A DNA stretch of 64,000 nucleotides from Segatella copri DSM 18205 (GTDB lineage: Bacteria > Bacteroidota > Bacteroidia > Bacteroidales > Bacteroidaceae), in NCBI RefSeq assembly GCF_025151535.1, contig NZ_CP102288.1, positions 1,452,501-1,516,500 on the forward strand. The letters run 5' to 3'. Below the pieces are notes generated by a model. It was not told the DNA's origin, made no database searches, and worked only from the letters and a program-made list of their open reading frames with translations. A program made the translations under genes and the position numbers. This document shows, piece after piece, positions 34,091-42,728 of this stretch (position 1 is the first letter of the stretch; each line of letters opens with the position of its first letter).

Positions 34091-34639
34091 ATGGGTATTA
34101 AAGTAAAAGCTATTGAGCGCAACGTAGCGTTCGAAAAAGGTAAGCAAAAGTGGGCATTCGTGATGCAGGCTGAACTCTACAGCCAGCTCAACGCCACGAA
34201 AGTGATAGAAGAAGCTGCCGTTCGCAGCGGATTGCCTAAGGCGGTGATCAACGCCGGATGGTCGGCCATCGGCGAAGTGATTGCTGCATGGGCCACCGAG
34301 GGCCACAGCGTGGCTGTGCCAGGACTGGGCAGCCTCCGATTCGGTCTTAACTCTACCGCCGTAGAGGATGTGAACAAGGTGAGCGCCAACCTCATCACCC
34401 GCCGATACATCATCTTCGTGCCTAACCCCGACATCAAGAAGGAACTCGAAGAGACCTCTGTCAACATCACCTGCTACGACCGAAACGGCAAGGTGGTGAA
34501 GCAGGTTACCTCTACCGATACGCCTCCTACTACCCCATCCGACGGCGAGAATCCATCCGGAGGCGAGAATCCATCCGGAGGCGACACCCCATCGGGCGGC
34601 GATTCTACTGGCGGAACCGGCGGCGATGGACTTGAATAA
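34091..34639 (+). CDS. HU-family DNA-binding protein with Gly/Pro/Ser-rich tail
   Basis: A 182-residue protein of the Bacteroidales HU-like group (HU-HIG type). Residues about 1-125 hold the HU fold: ATKVIEEAAVRSGLPKAVINAG helices, then VAVPGLGSLRFGLNSTAVEDV with an extended beta arm and RRYIIFVPNPDIK. The tail from about 145 has degenerate GGENPSGG repeats encoded by 15-bp DNA repeats (GAGAATCCATCCGGA). DNA bending or compaction is expected; the tail is probably unstructured. Operon with the smalltalk gene; both are typical partners of the DUF3987/primase/amidase module. Confidence 0.9.
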   Translation: MGIKVKAIERNVAFEKGKQKWAFVMQAELYSQLNATKVIEEAAVRSGLPKAVINAGWSAIGEVIAAWATEGHSVAVPGLGSLRFGLNSTAVEDVNKVSANLITRRYIIFVPNPDIKKELEETSVNITCYDRNGKVVKQVTSTDTPPTTPSDGENPSGGENPSGGDTPSGGDSTGGTGGDGLE

Positions 34640-34664
34640 AAGGTGCTGAGCCTGAAAAAGTAAA

Positions 34665-34699
34665 ACCCTCCCCAGGTCTTAAAAAGTCCTAGGGAGGGT
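34665..34699. terminator. bidirectional terminator after the HU-like gene
   Basis: An 8-bp GC-rich stem ACCCTCCC / GGGAGGGT, extended by AGG/CCT, around an A-rich loop. T-richness is stronger on the minus strand, so it can serve the convergent gene at 34893 as well. Confidence 0.75.
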
Positions 34700-34892
34700 A
34701 AACTTTGTCTGGCAGTTAAATTATTTACGCAATGTACCATACCAGACGTCCAGAACACAACATGCTAACCCACATAACCCCTTACAAAATCAGCATGTCG
34801 CTAACAATCCTTTGTGCCTTAAAGAAATAATACTTTTTCTAAATCCAATCCTAGCCTCACGGCTAAAGCATATTTAAAGCTTTTATCTCATT

Positions 34893-35180
34893 TCAAAACA
34901 TGATAGTAACATATTCTGCAGCAATATCAACCAGCTTCTTGCGGCGGGCTACACCTATTATATAATGAGCCTCCTTCGCCGAACAGTGGAAGTATTTCTT
35001 CACAGCTGTTACCAGTTCTTCCTTGCTTATCGAGCCTACACCCTTAGGATAAGCCTTGCGGATAGCCTTCTCGATGTCTGCCATCTTATATTCATGGTGA
35101 CGCTTGTGGAAGTACTGCGATACGATGATAGAGAGAACTATCACGAGCAGGATGATAATAAATACTACAGACTTGTTCAT
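34893..35180 (-). CDS. small membrane-anchored protein, function unknown
   Basis: A 95-residue protein with an N-terminal membrane span (residues 3-21, SVVFIIILLVIVLSIIVSQYF) and a basic cytosolic or periplasmic part. That part contains helices and ends in KEAHYIIGVARRKKLVDIAAEYVTIMF, which resembles winged-helix or LEM-like 'SAP-type' helices. The start at 35180 places the helix at the N-terminus; upstream ATGs in frame add a charged non-signal stretch. No family was recognised. It stands alone, opposite the HU operon. Confidence 0.7.
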   Translation of the reverse strand: MNKSVVFIIILLVIVLSIIVSQYFHKRHHEYKMADIEKAIRKAYPKGVGSISKEELVTAVKKYFHCSAKEAHYIIGVARRKKLVDIAAEYVTIMF

Positions 35181-35356
35181 TTCCTTATCTCCTTTTAATT
35201 GATTAGACATTATCAGGTTCGCTGAATCACCCTTCCGGGTGCTCCAAGTTTTCGGCATCACCGATAGCCGTTATCGGTAAATCCACTGCAAATATAGCAT
35301 TTTTTCTTGAAACAACAACATTTTTCGGCATTTTTTTCACTATTTCTGCAAAAAAA

Positions 35357-35388
35357 CTTGCTAAATACAAAAAAAACACGTATTTTTG
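35357..35388 (+). promoter_or_regulatory. promoter of the DASS transporter gene
   Basis: CTTG (35357-35360), 20 bp, TATTTTTG (35381-35388), 30 bp before the ATG at 35419. Confidence 0.75.
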
Positions 35389-35418
35389 CAAGAAAATAAT
35401 CCTTAAGACAGAAAGATA

Positions 35419-36885
35419 ATGCAAGAAACTGTAAAGAAAGTATTGAATGGCGATTTTAATCGCAAGAAAGCATTGCTGTTTCTCATAACGGCTCTGCTTA
35501 CCGTTATCGTCTGGAACCTGCCCATCGACAGCTTCGGCATCGAGGGGCTAACCATCGTGCAGCAGCGCGTCATCGCCATCTTCGTCATGGCCGTGATGCT
35601 CTGGCTCACCGAGACCATACCGGCATGGGCAACCAGCGTAGTGATCATCTTCGTGCTGCTGTTCTTCGCCAGCGACTCCGCCTTTAAGATCATGCAAGGC
35701 TCGGAGGCTGAGATGGGCAAGCTGCTCGACTATCAGGGTGTGATGGCGTGCTTCGCCGACCCTACCATCATCCTCTTCCTGGGCGGTTTCGTACTCGCCA
35801 TAGCCGCTACCAAGAGCGGACTCGACGTGATGATGGCGAAGACCCTGATTGCGCCATTCGGCAAGCGTTCTGAGAACGTGCTGCTGGGCTTCATGCTCAT
35901 CACCGGCATCTTCTCGATGTTCATCTCAAATACAGCCACCGCCGCCATGATGCTCACCTTCCTCACACCGGTGTTCAAATCATTGCCACCTTCGGGCAAG
36001 GGCCGCGTGGCGCTCACCATGGCCATACCTATCGGAGCCAACCTGGGCGGTATGGGAACCCCTATCGGAACCCCGCCTAACGCCTTCGCCTTCAAGGTAT
36101 TGAACGACCCTGCAGGACTCAACCTGGGTCTCAGCTTCGGCGACTGGATGCTGATCATGGCTCCTATGGTGCTCATCATGCTCCTGATAGCATGGGTCAT
36201 CATACGCAAGATGTTCCCGTTCTCTGCCAAGACCATCGAGCTCAACATCGAGGGCAACATGCAGCACAACTGGCGCACCACGGTAGTGGCCGTCACCTTC
36301 CTCGCAACCATCGTGCTCTGGATATTCGGCAAGCAGCTGGGCATCAACGCCAACACCGTGGCCATGCTCCCTATCGCCATATTCGCCCTTACGGGAGTGG
36401 TTACAGCCAAGGACCTGAAGGAGATTGACTGGGCTGTCATCTGGATGGTGGCAGGCGGATTCGCCCTCGGATTGGCGATGAACGACACCGGTCTGGCCGA
36501 GGCAGCCGTAAAGAGCATTCCGTTTGCAGAATTCAATCCGCTGGTCATCATGACCGTATCCGGACTGGTATGCTTCATCCTGAGTAACTTCATCTCCAAC
36601 ACCGCCACCGCCGCCCTGCTCATCCCTATCCTCACGGTGGTATGTGCCGGCATGGGCGACAAGCTCAACACCATCGGCGGCACCTCTACCATCCTCATCG
36701 GAGTAGCGGTATCGGCCAGCTGCGCCATGTCGCTGCCTATCTCAACCCCTCCTAACGCCATCGCCTACTCTACCGGCCTCATCCAGCAGACCGACATGGT
36801 GAAGGCAGGACTCACGGTGGGCATCCTGAGCATGATAGTGGGCTACGCCGTGCTCATCACCTTCTGCAAGATGGGCGTGCTCTAG
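35419..36885 (+). CDS. DASS/SLC13 family sodium-coupled anion symporter
   Basis: A 488-residue inner-membrane transporter for dicarboxylates or related anions. It has the two inverted SNT motifs of the family: MFISNTATAAMMLTFLTPV near residue 168 and NFISNTATAALLIPILTVV near 393. After each comes a substrate loop (GGMGTPIGTPPNAFA near 208; CAMSLPISTPPNAIAYSTG near 434). Length is typical. It lies 45 bp before the pantothenate kinase gene, likely one transcript. Substrate (succinate, citrate or sulfate) is not decided by sequence. Confidence 0.93.
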   Translation: MQETVKKVLNGDFNRKKALLFLITALLTVIVWNLPIDSFGIEGLTIVQQRVIAIFVMAVMLWLTETIPAWATSVVIIFVLLFFASDSAFKIMQGSEAEMGKLLDYQGVMACFADPTIILFLGGFVLAIAATKSGLDVMMAKTLIAPFGKRSENVLLGFMLITGIFSMFISNTATAAMMLTFLTPVFKSLPPSGKGRVALTMAIPIGANLGGMGTPIGTPPNAFAFKVLNDPAGLNLGLSFGDWMLIMAPMVLIMLLIAWVIIRKMFPFSAKTIELNIEGNMQHNWRTTVVAVTFLATIVLWIFGKQLGINANTVAMLPIAIFALTGVVTAKDLKEIDWAVIWMVAGGFALGLAMNDTGLAEAAVKSIPFAEFNPLVIMTVSGLVCFILSNFISNTATAALLIPILTVVCAGMGDKLNTIGGTSTILIGVAVSASCAMSLPISTPPNAIAYSTGLIQQTDMVKAGLTVGILSMIVGYAVLITFCKMGVL

Positions 36886-36930
36886 AGGGGCATCATCTGC
36901 GAAAATACACATTATTATATATATAAAGGA

Positions 36931-37764
36931 ATGAAAAAGATTGTTATAGGAATCGACGTAGGCATCTCTACGACCAAGATTGTGGGCATCGATGATAGCG
37001 GCGTGGTGGTAAGCCCCATCCGCATCAAGGCCACCGACCCTATCACCTCGCTCTACGGAGCCTTCGGCAAGTATCTTCACGACAACAAGATTGCGCTGAG
37101 CGATGTAGAACAGGTGATGCTCACAGGCGTAGGTTCTGCCTATATCGACGAGCCCATCTACGGACTGCCTACCTCGAAGAGCGAGGAGTTCGTGGCCGAC
37201 GGACTGGGCGCCCGATACGAGAGCAAGCTCGACCGCATGATCGTGGTGAGCATGGGAACCGGTACATCGCTCGTAAAATGCGATGACAACGAGATAAGGC
37301 ACATCGGAGGCATCGGCATAGGCGGCGGAACCCTGGCAGGACTGAGCCGCATCATGCTCAAGACCGATGACATCAAGCAGATCATCAAACTCGCCAAAGA
37401 CGGCGACGTGAGCAAGATAAACCTGCTGATAGGCGACATCAGCGCCAAGCCTCTGCCCGGACTCCCGATGAACGCCACCGCATCGCTCTTCAGCAACGCC
37501 AAGGCCAACGCTTCGCGCGAAGACATCGCCATGGGACTCATCTGGATGGTGCTGCAGTCGATAGGTTCGGCTACCATCCTCTCATCGCTCGAATCGGGCA
37601 TCAAGGATTTCGTGCTCATCGGCAACCTCACCCTGCTGCCGCAATGCCGCGAGGTGTTCCCAGCCATGGAGAAGCTCTACGGAGTGAGGTTCAGAATACC
37701 GAAATACTCGGAATTCTGCACCGCCATCGGAGCTGCGCTCGACTATAAGCGACAAGCAAAATAA
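36931..37764 (+). CDS. coaW: type II pantothenate kinase
   Basis: A 277-residue kinase of the ASKHA fold that phosphorylates pantothenate in coenzyme A synthesis. The first phosphate loop is GIDVGISTTKIVGID at residues 7-21. Then come VMLTGVGSAYIDEPI near 62, MGTGTSLV near 110, and the second motif GGIGIGGGTLAGLSR near 128. The end FCTAIGAALDY is typical. Members of Bacteroidetes use this type in place of CoaA or CoaX. It shares the operon with the DASS transporter. Confidence 0.87.
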   Translation: MKKIVIGIDVGISTTKIVGIDDSGVVVSPIRIKATDPITSLYGAFGKYLHDNKIALSDVEQVMLTGVGSAYIDEPIYGLPTSKSEEFVADGLGARYESKLDRMIVVSMGTGTSLVKCDDNEIRHIGGIGIGGGTLAGLSRIMLKTDDIKQIIKLAKDGDVSKINLLIGDISAKPLPGLPMNATASLFSNAKANASREDIAMGLIWMVLQSIGSATILSSLESGIKDFVLIGNLTLLPQCREVFPAMEKLYGVRFRIPKYSEFCTAIGAALDYKRQAK

Positions 37765-37773
37765 TCACCCCCG

Positions 37774-37816
37774 AATCGCCGCAATGCCCTATACATGGGC
37801 GTTGCGGCGATTTGCT
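37774..37816 (+). terminator. terminator after the pantothenate kinase gene
   Basis: A perfect or near-perfect stem of about 16 bp (AATCGCCGCAATGCCC / GGGCGTTGCGGCGATT) with a 7-nt loop, followed by TTGCTTTCT. Confidence 0.88.
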
Positions 37817-38132
37817 TTCTCCATTCTGTCACAAAGCACAGACAACAAGGGGAAAACGCACACAAGCGCACAAAATGCGCAACACGCTGATAGATAACAA
37901 CTTAAACGTTTCGGAAAACAAAAATTTGTCAAAGTTTTCCAAAACTTTTTCGTTTTCGCCTGATTATCAGCGACTTAATATTTTTTAACTATAAAAAAGT
38001 TGTCCAAAAGCAATTACTTTCAGAAATATTTTATATCTTTGCAATGTCAAAAGGAGGTATCTATCCACCTCTTCAAGTCATAATGACTTAATACTAAGTA
38101 ATTTAAACATCAATCGTAAAAGTAATACTAAA
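37817..38132 (+). promoter_or_regulatory. nrdD control region and leader
   Basis: This gap has no gene. A -7 element TATCTTTG is at 38034-38041 with a poor -33. The leader holds two hairpins, GAGGT...ACCTC (about 38053-38072) and AAGTCATAATGACTT (38076-38090), and an ACTTAATACTAAGT partial palindrome (38088-38101) that could be a regulator site. A 15-codon open frame from 38044 (MSKGGIYPPLQ...) probably has no meaning. No sure NrdR box was found. Confidence 0.5.
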
Positions 38133-40352
38133 ATGATCCAGACAGTAGTAAAGCGTGACGGACGCATCGTTGGATTCAACGAACAGAAAATAATGGCAGC
38201 CATTCGCAAGGCCATGTTGCATACCGACAAGGGTGAAGATACCACTCTTATCGAGCAGATAACCGACCACATCTCTTATCGCGGCAAGAGCCAGATGAGC
38301 GTTGAGGCCATTCAGGACGCCATCGAGCTGGAACTCATGAAGAGTGCCCGCAAAGATGTTGCCCAGAAGTATATCGCATACCGTAACCAGCGTAACATCG
38401 CCCGCAAGGCGAAGACACGCGACGTGTTCATGAGCATCGTCAATGCCAAGAACAACGACATCACCCGCGAAAACGCCAACATGAATGCCGACACACCAGC
38501 CGGCATGATGATGAAGTTCGCTTCAGAAACCACTAAACCATTCGTCGACGACTACCTCCTCTCTGAGGATGTACGCGACGCTGTCATGCACAACTATATG
38601 CATATTCACGATAAGGACTATTACCCAACCAAGAGTCTCACCTGCGTGCAGCATCCGCTCGACGTGATTCTGAACCACGGATTCACAGCCGGTCACGGTT
38701 CAAGCCGTCCTGCCAAGCGCATCGAGACCGCAGCCGTGCTGGCTTGTATCTCTCTCGAGACCTGCCAGAACGAGATGCACGGCGGTCAGGCCATCCCAGC
38801 CTTCGACTTCTATCTGGCACCATACGTACGCATGTCGTACCAGGAAGAGGTGAAGAACCTGGAGAAGCTGACAGGCGAAGACCTGAGCAACCTCTATGAT
38901 GCGCCTATCGACGACTACATAGAGAAACCGCTCGACGGACTGCAGGGCCGCGAACGCCTGGAGCAGCACGCCATCAACAAGACCGTGAACCGCGTGCATC
39001 AGGCGATGGAGGCATTCATCCACAACATGAACACCATCCACAGCCGCGGCGGTAACCAGGTAGTATTCTCAAGCATCAACTACGGTACCGATACCAGCGC
39101 CGAGGGCCGCTGCATCATGCGCGAAATCCTGCAGAGCACCTATCAGGGCGTAGGCAATGGCGAAACAGCCATCTTCCCTATCCAGATATGGAAGAAGAAG
39201 AGAGGCGTAAACTATCTGCCTGAGGACAGAAACTACGACCTCTACAAGCTGGCGTGCAAGGTAACAGCCCGCCGTTTCTTCCCTAACTTCCTGAACCTCG
39301 ACGCCACCTTCAACCAGAACGAGAAGTGGCGTGCTGATGATCCGGAGCGCTACAAGTGGGAGATTGCAACCATGGGCTGCCGTACCCGCGTGTTCGAAGA
39401 CCGCTGGGGCGAGAAGACCAGCATCGCCCGCGGTAACCTGAGCTTCTCTACCATCAACATCGTGAAGCTCGCCATCGAGTGCATGGGCATCGAAAACGAA
39501 AAGCAGCGCATCGACATGTTCTTTGCCAAGCTCGACAATATCCTCGACATCACAGCCAAGCAGCTCGACGAGCGCTTCCAGTTCCAGAAGACGGCGATGG
39601 CCAAGCAGTTCCCTCTGCTCATGAAGTATCTCTGGGTAGGCGCAGAAAACCTGAAGCCGGAAGAGACCATCGAGAGCGTCATCAACCACGGAACCCTGGG
39701 TATCGGCTTCATCGGATTGGCAGAATGCCTGGTTGCCCTCATCGGCAAGCACCACGGCGAGAGCGAGAAGGCACAGGAGCTGGGACTGAAGATTGTTACC
39801 TACATGCGCGACCGTGCCAACGAGTTCAGCGAGCAGTATCATCACAACTACTCTATTCTGGCTACTCCAGCCGAGGGATTGAGCGGTAAGTTCACTAAGA
39901 AGGACAGAAAGCAGTTTGGCGTCATCCCTGGCGTTACAGACCGCGACTATTATACCAACTCTAACCACGTGCCTGTATACTATAAGTGTACAGCCCTGAA
40001 GAAGGCACAGATCGAGGCTCCATACCACGACCTGACCCGTGGCGGCCACATCTTCTATGTAGAGATTGACGGCGATGCTACCCACAACCCTTCTGTTATC
40101 GAGAGCGTGGTAGACATGATGGATAAGTACAACATGGGTTACGGCTCAGTAAACCACAACCGCAACCGCTGTCTCGACTGCGGCTACGAGAATGCTGACG
40201 CCCACCTCGAGGTTTGTCCTAAGTGCGGCAGCCACCACATAGACAAGCTGCAGCGCATCACCGGTTATCTGGTAGGTACTACAGACCGCTGGAACAGCGG
40301 CAAGCTTGCCGAGCTCCACGACCGAGTAACCCATATCGGAGGAAAAAAGTAG
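38133..40352 (+). CDS. nrdD: anaerobic ribonucleoside-triphosphate reductase
   Basis: A 739-residue class III reductase making deoxyribonucleotides without oxygen. The N-terminal ATP-cone (VVKRDGRIVGFNEQKIMAAIRKAM) occupies residues about 4-95. The catalytic domain spans about 110-680, with the active-site region CISLETCQNEMHGGQAIPAFDF near 213. The C-terminal zinc ribbon has CLDCG and CPKCG pairs near 678-695, and the glycyl-radical loop is RITGYLVGTTDRWNSGK near 704. Normal length. Its activase gene follows by 20 bp. Confidence 0.96.
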   Translation: MIQTVVKRDGRIVGFNEQKIMAAIRKAMLHTDKGEDTTLIEQITDHISYRGKSQMSVEAIQDAIELELMKSARKDVAQKYIAYRNQRNIARKAKTRDVFMSIVNAKNNDITRENANMNADTPAGMMMKFASETTKPFVDDYLLSEDVRDAVMHNYMHIHDKDYYPTKSLTCVQHPLDVILNHGFTAGHGSSRPAKRIETAAVLACISLETCQNEMHGGQAIPAFDFYLAPYVRMSYQEEVKNLEKLTGEDLSNLYDAPIDDYIEKPLDGLQGRERLEQHAINKTVNRVHQAMEAFIHNMNTIHSRGGNQVVFSSINYGTDTSAEGRCIMREILQSTYQGVGNGETAIFPIQIWKKKRGVNYLPEDRNYDLYKLACKVTARRFFPNFLNLDATFNQNEKWRADDPERYKWEIATMGCRTRVFEDRWGEKTSIARGNLSFSTINIVKLAIECMGIENEKQRIDMFFAKLDNILDITAKQLDERFQFQKTAMAKQFPLLMKYLWVGAENLKPEETIESVINHGTLGIGFIGLAECLVALIGKHHGESEKAQELGLKIVTYMRDRANEFSEQYHHNYSILATPAEGLSGKFTKKDRKQFGVIPGVTDRDYYTNSNHVPVYYKCTALKKAQIEAPYHDLTRGGHIFYVEIDGDATHNPSVIESVVDMMDKYNMGYGSVNHNRNRCLDCGYENADAHLEVCPKCGSHHIDKLQRITGYLVGTTDRWNSGKLAELHDRVTHIGGKK

Positions 40353-40379
40353 TGATTAGTGATTAGTGATTAATGATTA
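40351..40379 (+). repeat. period-7 repeat forming the nrdD-nrdG junction
   Basis: Three copies of AGTGATT and one AATGATT cover the whole spacer. The first unit contributes two bases of the nrdD stop and the last one supplies the nrdG start ATG (40373). Confidence 0.9.
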
Positions 40380-40888
40380 GCGTATTAAGCATCGTACATG
40401 ATACGATGGTAGACGGTCCGGGCTTCCGCACATCCATTTATTGTGCGGGATGCCCCAACCATTGTCCGGGCTGCCATAATCCGCAGTCGTGGGACATCAG
40501 CCATGGCACGATGACCTCTACCGACGAGCTGATGAAGGAAATCATGAGCGACCCCTTCGCCAACGTCACCTTCTCGGGCGGCGACCCTATGTTTCAGGCA
40601 AAGGGCTTTGCCGAGCTGGCGCGCGCCATCAGGGAGCAGAGCAGCAAGAGCATCTGGTGCTTTACGGGCTATCTCTTCGAAAACCTCGTGAAGAATCCCG
40701 AGCAGCTGGAACTCCTCCGCCAAATCGATGTATTGGTAGACGGCCCCTTCGTACAGGAATTGCGCGATGAAGACCTCTTCTTCAGGGGCAGCAGCAACCA
40801 GCGCATCATCAACGTGCAGAAGTCGCTGAAAGAAGGAAGAGTGATAGAACTCAATCTTACAACAGAAAACCCGAATCCGGTATTGTAA
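40373..40888 (+). CDS. nrdG: anaerobic ribonucleotide reductase activating protein
   Basis: A 171-residue radical-SAM enzyme that generates the glycyl radical on NrdD. The 4Fe-4S motif CPNHCPGC (CX3CX2C) lies near residues 27-34, with VDGPGFRTSIYCAG before it. The second family motif, VTFSGGDPMFQ, is near 64. Length is normal for NrdG. It directly follows nrdD, with its start codon inside a period-7 repeat. It ends at a strong hairpin. Confidence 0.95.
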   Translation: MISVLSIVHDTMVDGPGFRTSIYCAGCPNHCPGCHNPQSWDISHGTMTSTDELMKEIMSDPFANVTFSGGDPMFQAKGFAELARAIREQSSKSIWCFTGYLFENLVKNPEQLELLRQIDVLVDGPFVQELRDEDLFFRGSSNQRIINVQKSLKEGRVIELNLTTENPNPVL

Positions 40889-40922
40889 ATCTACATACCA
40901 GATTCGGGTTTCCCGTTTATTT
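40866..40922 (+). terminator. terminator after nrdG
   Basis: A 16-bp imperfect stem (AAACCCGAATCcGGTAT / ATACCaGATTCGGGTTT) overlaps the last nrdG codons and is followed by TTTATTTTTTC. Confidence 0.88.
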
Positions 40923-40949
40923 TTTCATGCACGGATTACACGGATTTTC

Positions 40950-41366
40950 CTATCTTAAATATTTCCTATCCCTCTTAGCATCCTTCTCTTCGAGGTAGCT
41001 GATAGAACTCTGAATATAATCACGCTCCCACTCGCTCTCGTGCAATTTCTCATCGCCATAGAGCAGAAGGTCGAGATCCAGCGGAACATCTACCTTACGA
41101 TAAGGACCACGGATTCTGCGTCCGCATCTCTGCTCCACACTCCGCAGCGCGGCAAGCACAGACTTCTTAGAGCAGATGGTCTCCCCCAACATCACCTGAT
41201 TCAGGAACTTGTCTGAATTCTCCAGTCCGATAGGCTCAGTCCACATGCGCGGACCGAAAAGGCTGTTCCTGAACATACAACTCAGATGTTCATGCGCCTT
41301 CAACACATTCTCCTCCTGATTTCTGTTAGAGCCGATAGCTATAATTACTTTTGTACGAGTTTTCAT
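40950..41366 (-). CDS. folK: 2-amino-4-hydroxy-6-hydroxymethyldihydropteridine pyrophosphokinase, short form
   Basis: A 138-residue HPPK of the folate pathway. VIIAIGSNRNQEENV is at the N-terminus, TEPIGLENSDKFLNQV near 43, and RKVDVPLDLDLLLYGDEKL near 90. The family aspartates are in the DVPLDLDLLLYG loop. It is about 20 residues shorter than most FolK proteins, with a reduced C-terminus. The ATG at 41366 begins MKTRTKVIIAIG; one four codons earlier is possible. A candidate minus-strand -7 element (TATCTTTG, complement at 41742-41749) lies beyond the repeat element, so the element would be in the mRNA leader. Confidence 0.87.
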   Translation of the reverse strand: MKTRTKVIIAIGSNRNQEENVLKAHEHLSCMFRNSLFGPRMWTEPIGLENSDKFLNQVMLGETICSKKSVLAALRSVEQRCGRRIRGPYRKVDVPLDLDLLLYGDEKLHESEWERDYIQSSISYLEEKDAKRDRKYLR

Positions 41367-41443
41367 TATTAAAATCATTATTTCTACAAAACAAGTCAGT
41401 TTCTCTCAGAAGAGACAGATAGCTCCCTGCATTTGTATGTCAC

Positions 41444-41724
41444 TGAACTTTCGCAAGTTTTACCCCCACACGCCCTGAAAGGGCAGAAGCTCTTAGCCCA
41501 GGGCATCGCCCTGGGTTATTACGGACGCAAACCTGTCGCCCTGTAAGGGCAAAAGCTTTCAAGTACCAGGCAATTTACAAAGCTTTTGCCCTTACAGGGC
41601 GCCTTGCTGATTGCTATTATACCCAGGGCGATGCCCTGGGCTAGGAGCTTCTGCCCTTTCAGGGCGTGCTGCTTCTGGAGCTTTTGGGCCTTCAGCCCGT
41701 ACTTAAGCCACATGCGAAAGTTCA
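41444..41724 (+). mobile_element. class A terminal-repeat element (copy 2, full length)
   Basis: A 281-bp non-coding element. The left end is TGAACTTTCGCAAG and the right end CATGCGAAAGTTCA. Inside, three nested palindromic blocks are arranged as mirror images: GCCCTGAAAGGGC, AGCCCAGGGCATCGCCCTGGG, and GCCCTGTAAGGGCAAAAGCTT paired with its complement. The two arms use different connectors (ACGGACGCAAACCTGT on the left, CCTTGCTGATTGCTATT on the right), which fixes orientation. It has no open frame and separates folK from the muramidase gene. Confidence 0.88.
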
Positions 41725-41741
41725 ATATGCAATATTTTGTG

Positions 41742-41749
41742 CAAAGATA
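41742..41749 (-). promoter_or_regulatory. candidate -7 element facing folK
   Basis: TATCTTTG on the minus strand; folK starts about 375 bp downstream beyond the class A element. The -33 region is weak. Confidence 0.4.
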
Positions 41750-41792
41750 TTAAAAATTTTGTAATAAACCGCGATTTATCCGTTTTTTTTTA

Positions 41793-41800
41793 TATTTTTG
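41793..41800 (+). promoter_or_regulatory. candidate -7 element next to a start codon
   Basis: TATTTTTG ends four bases before the ATG at 41805. If used, the transcript would start at or within a few bases of the start codon, giving a leaderless mRNA. The -33 match is weak. Confidence 0.5.
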
Positions 41801-41804
41801 CAAA

Positions 41805-42728
41805 ATGAATCATCTAAAAGCAAACATTTTAGGGCTCGCTCTGCTCTGCTGCCTCCCGATGGGCGCACAGCTGAAGTGGAACCAGGCCTATCAGACATAT
41901 ATCAACCAGTATAAGGATCTTGCCATCGAGCAGATGCTCCGTTACCGCATTCCAGCCAGCATCACCCTAGCACAGGGACTGTTTGAGAGTGCGGCAGGAA
42001 GGAGTGACCTCGTACGTCAGGGCAACAACCACTTCGGCATAAAATGTCACAACTGGACGGGACCAACCCAGTACCATGACGATGATGCCCGGGGCGAATG
42101 CTTCCGCGTATACCAGGACGCAAGAGACAGCTACGAAGACCACAGCAAGTTTCTGGCGCGCCAGCCACGCTACGCACGCCTCTTCGAACTCTCGCAGCAC
42201 GACTACAAGGGATGGGCTCGCGGACTGAAAGCCTGCGGCTACGCCACCAACCCGCAGTATGCCAGCAAGCTGATACAGATTATAGAGCTCTACAAGCTCA
42301 ACCAGTATGACAAGGCCAAGCGCTACGACCGCTTCATGGCTACCCACAGCGGTACCGACCAGCCTGTAAACGCCGAAGGATTGCTGCACCCTATCCATAT
42401 CTTCAACAAGAATTACTATCTCCATGCCCGCGAAGGCGACACCTTCAAGAGCATAGGCAAGGAGGTGGGCATCAGCTGGCGCAAACTGGCTCGCTACAAC
42501 GAGCGTGACAAGCACGCCGTGCTGCACAAGGGCGACATCATCTATCTGAAGAAGAAACGCTCCAAGGCACCTAAGCAGTATAAGAAGCGCCCTCACGTGA
42601 TACAGCCGGGCGAAAGCATGTACGCCATCTCGCAGAAGTATGGCATCCGACTGGAGAAACTCTACAAGATGAACCATCTCGACCCTAACATCCCGGTAAG
42701 CGTAGGAACAAGGCTGAGGGTGAGATAA
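41805..42728 (+). CDS. secreted glucosaminidase with LysM domains
   Basis: A 307-residue cell-wall hydrolase. Residues 1-20 form a signal peptide ending PMGAQ. The glucosaminidase (FlgJ/LytG type) domain spans about 40-165, with RIPASITLAQGLFESAAGRSDLV carrying the catalytic Glu, then NNHFGIKCH and ARQPRYARLFEL. Two LysM-type segments follow: one near 203-245 and one near 265-307 (HVIQPGESMYAISQKYGIRLEKLYKMN). It probably cleaves peptidoglycan in the periplasm. Its stop codon lies inside the left target duplication of the next repeat element. Confidence 0.92.
   Translation: MNHLKANILGLALLCCLPMGAQLKWNQAYQTYINQYKDLAIEQMLRYRIPASITLAQGLFESAAGRSDLVRQGNNHFGIKCHNWTGPTQYHDDDARGECFRVYQDARDSYEDHSKFLARQPRYARLFELSQHDYKGWARGLKACGYATNPQYASKLIQIIELYKLNQYDKAKRYDRFMATHSGTDQPVNAEGLLHPIHIFNKNYYLHAREGDTFKSIGKEVGISWRKLARYNERDKHAVLHKGDIIYLKKKRSKAPKQYKKRPHVIQPGESMYAISQKYGIRLEKLYKMNHLDPNIPVSVGTRLRVR

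Noticed and set aside
38044..38091. 15-codon leader peptide before nrdD
   Set aside because: Short open frame with no distinctive codons; it can arise by chance and overlaps the hairpins.
41444..41724. CRISPR array
   Set aside because: The repeats are nested palindromes in one mirror-image element without equal spacers, and no cas genes are present. The other tandem repeats of the window have no spacers either.
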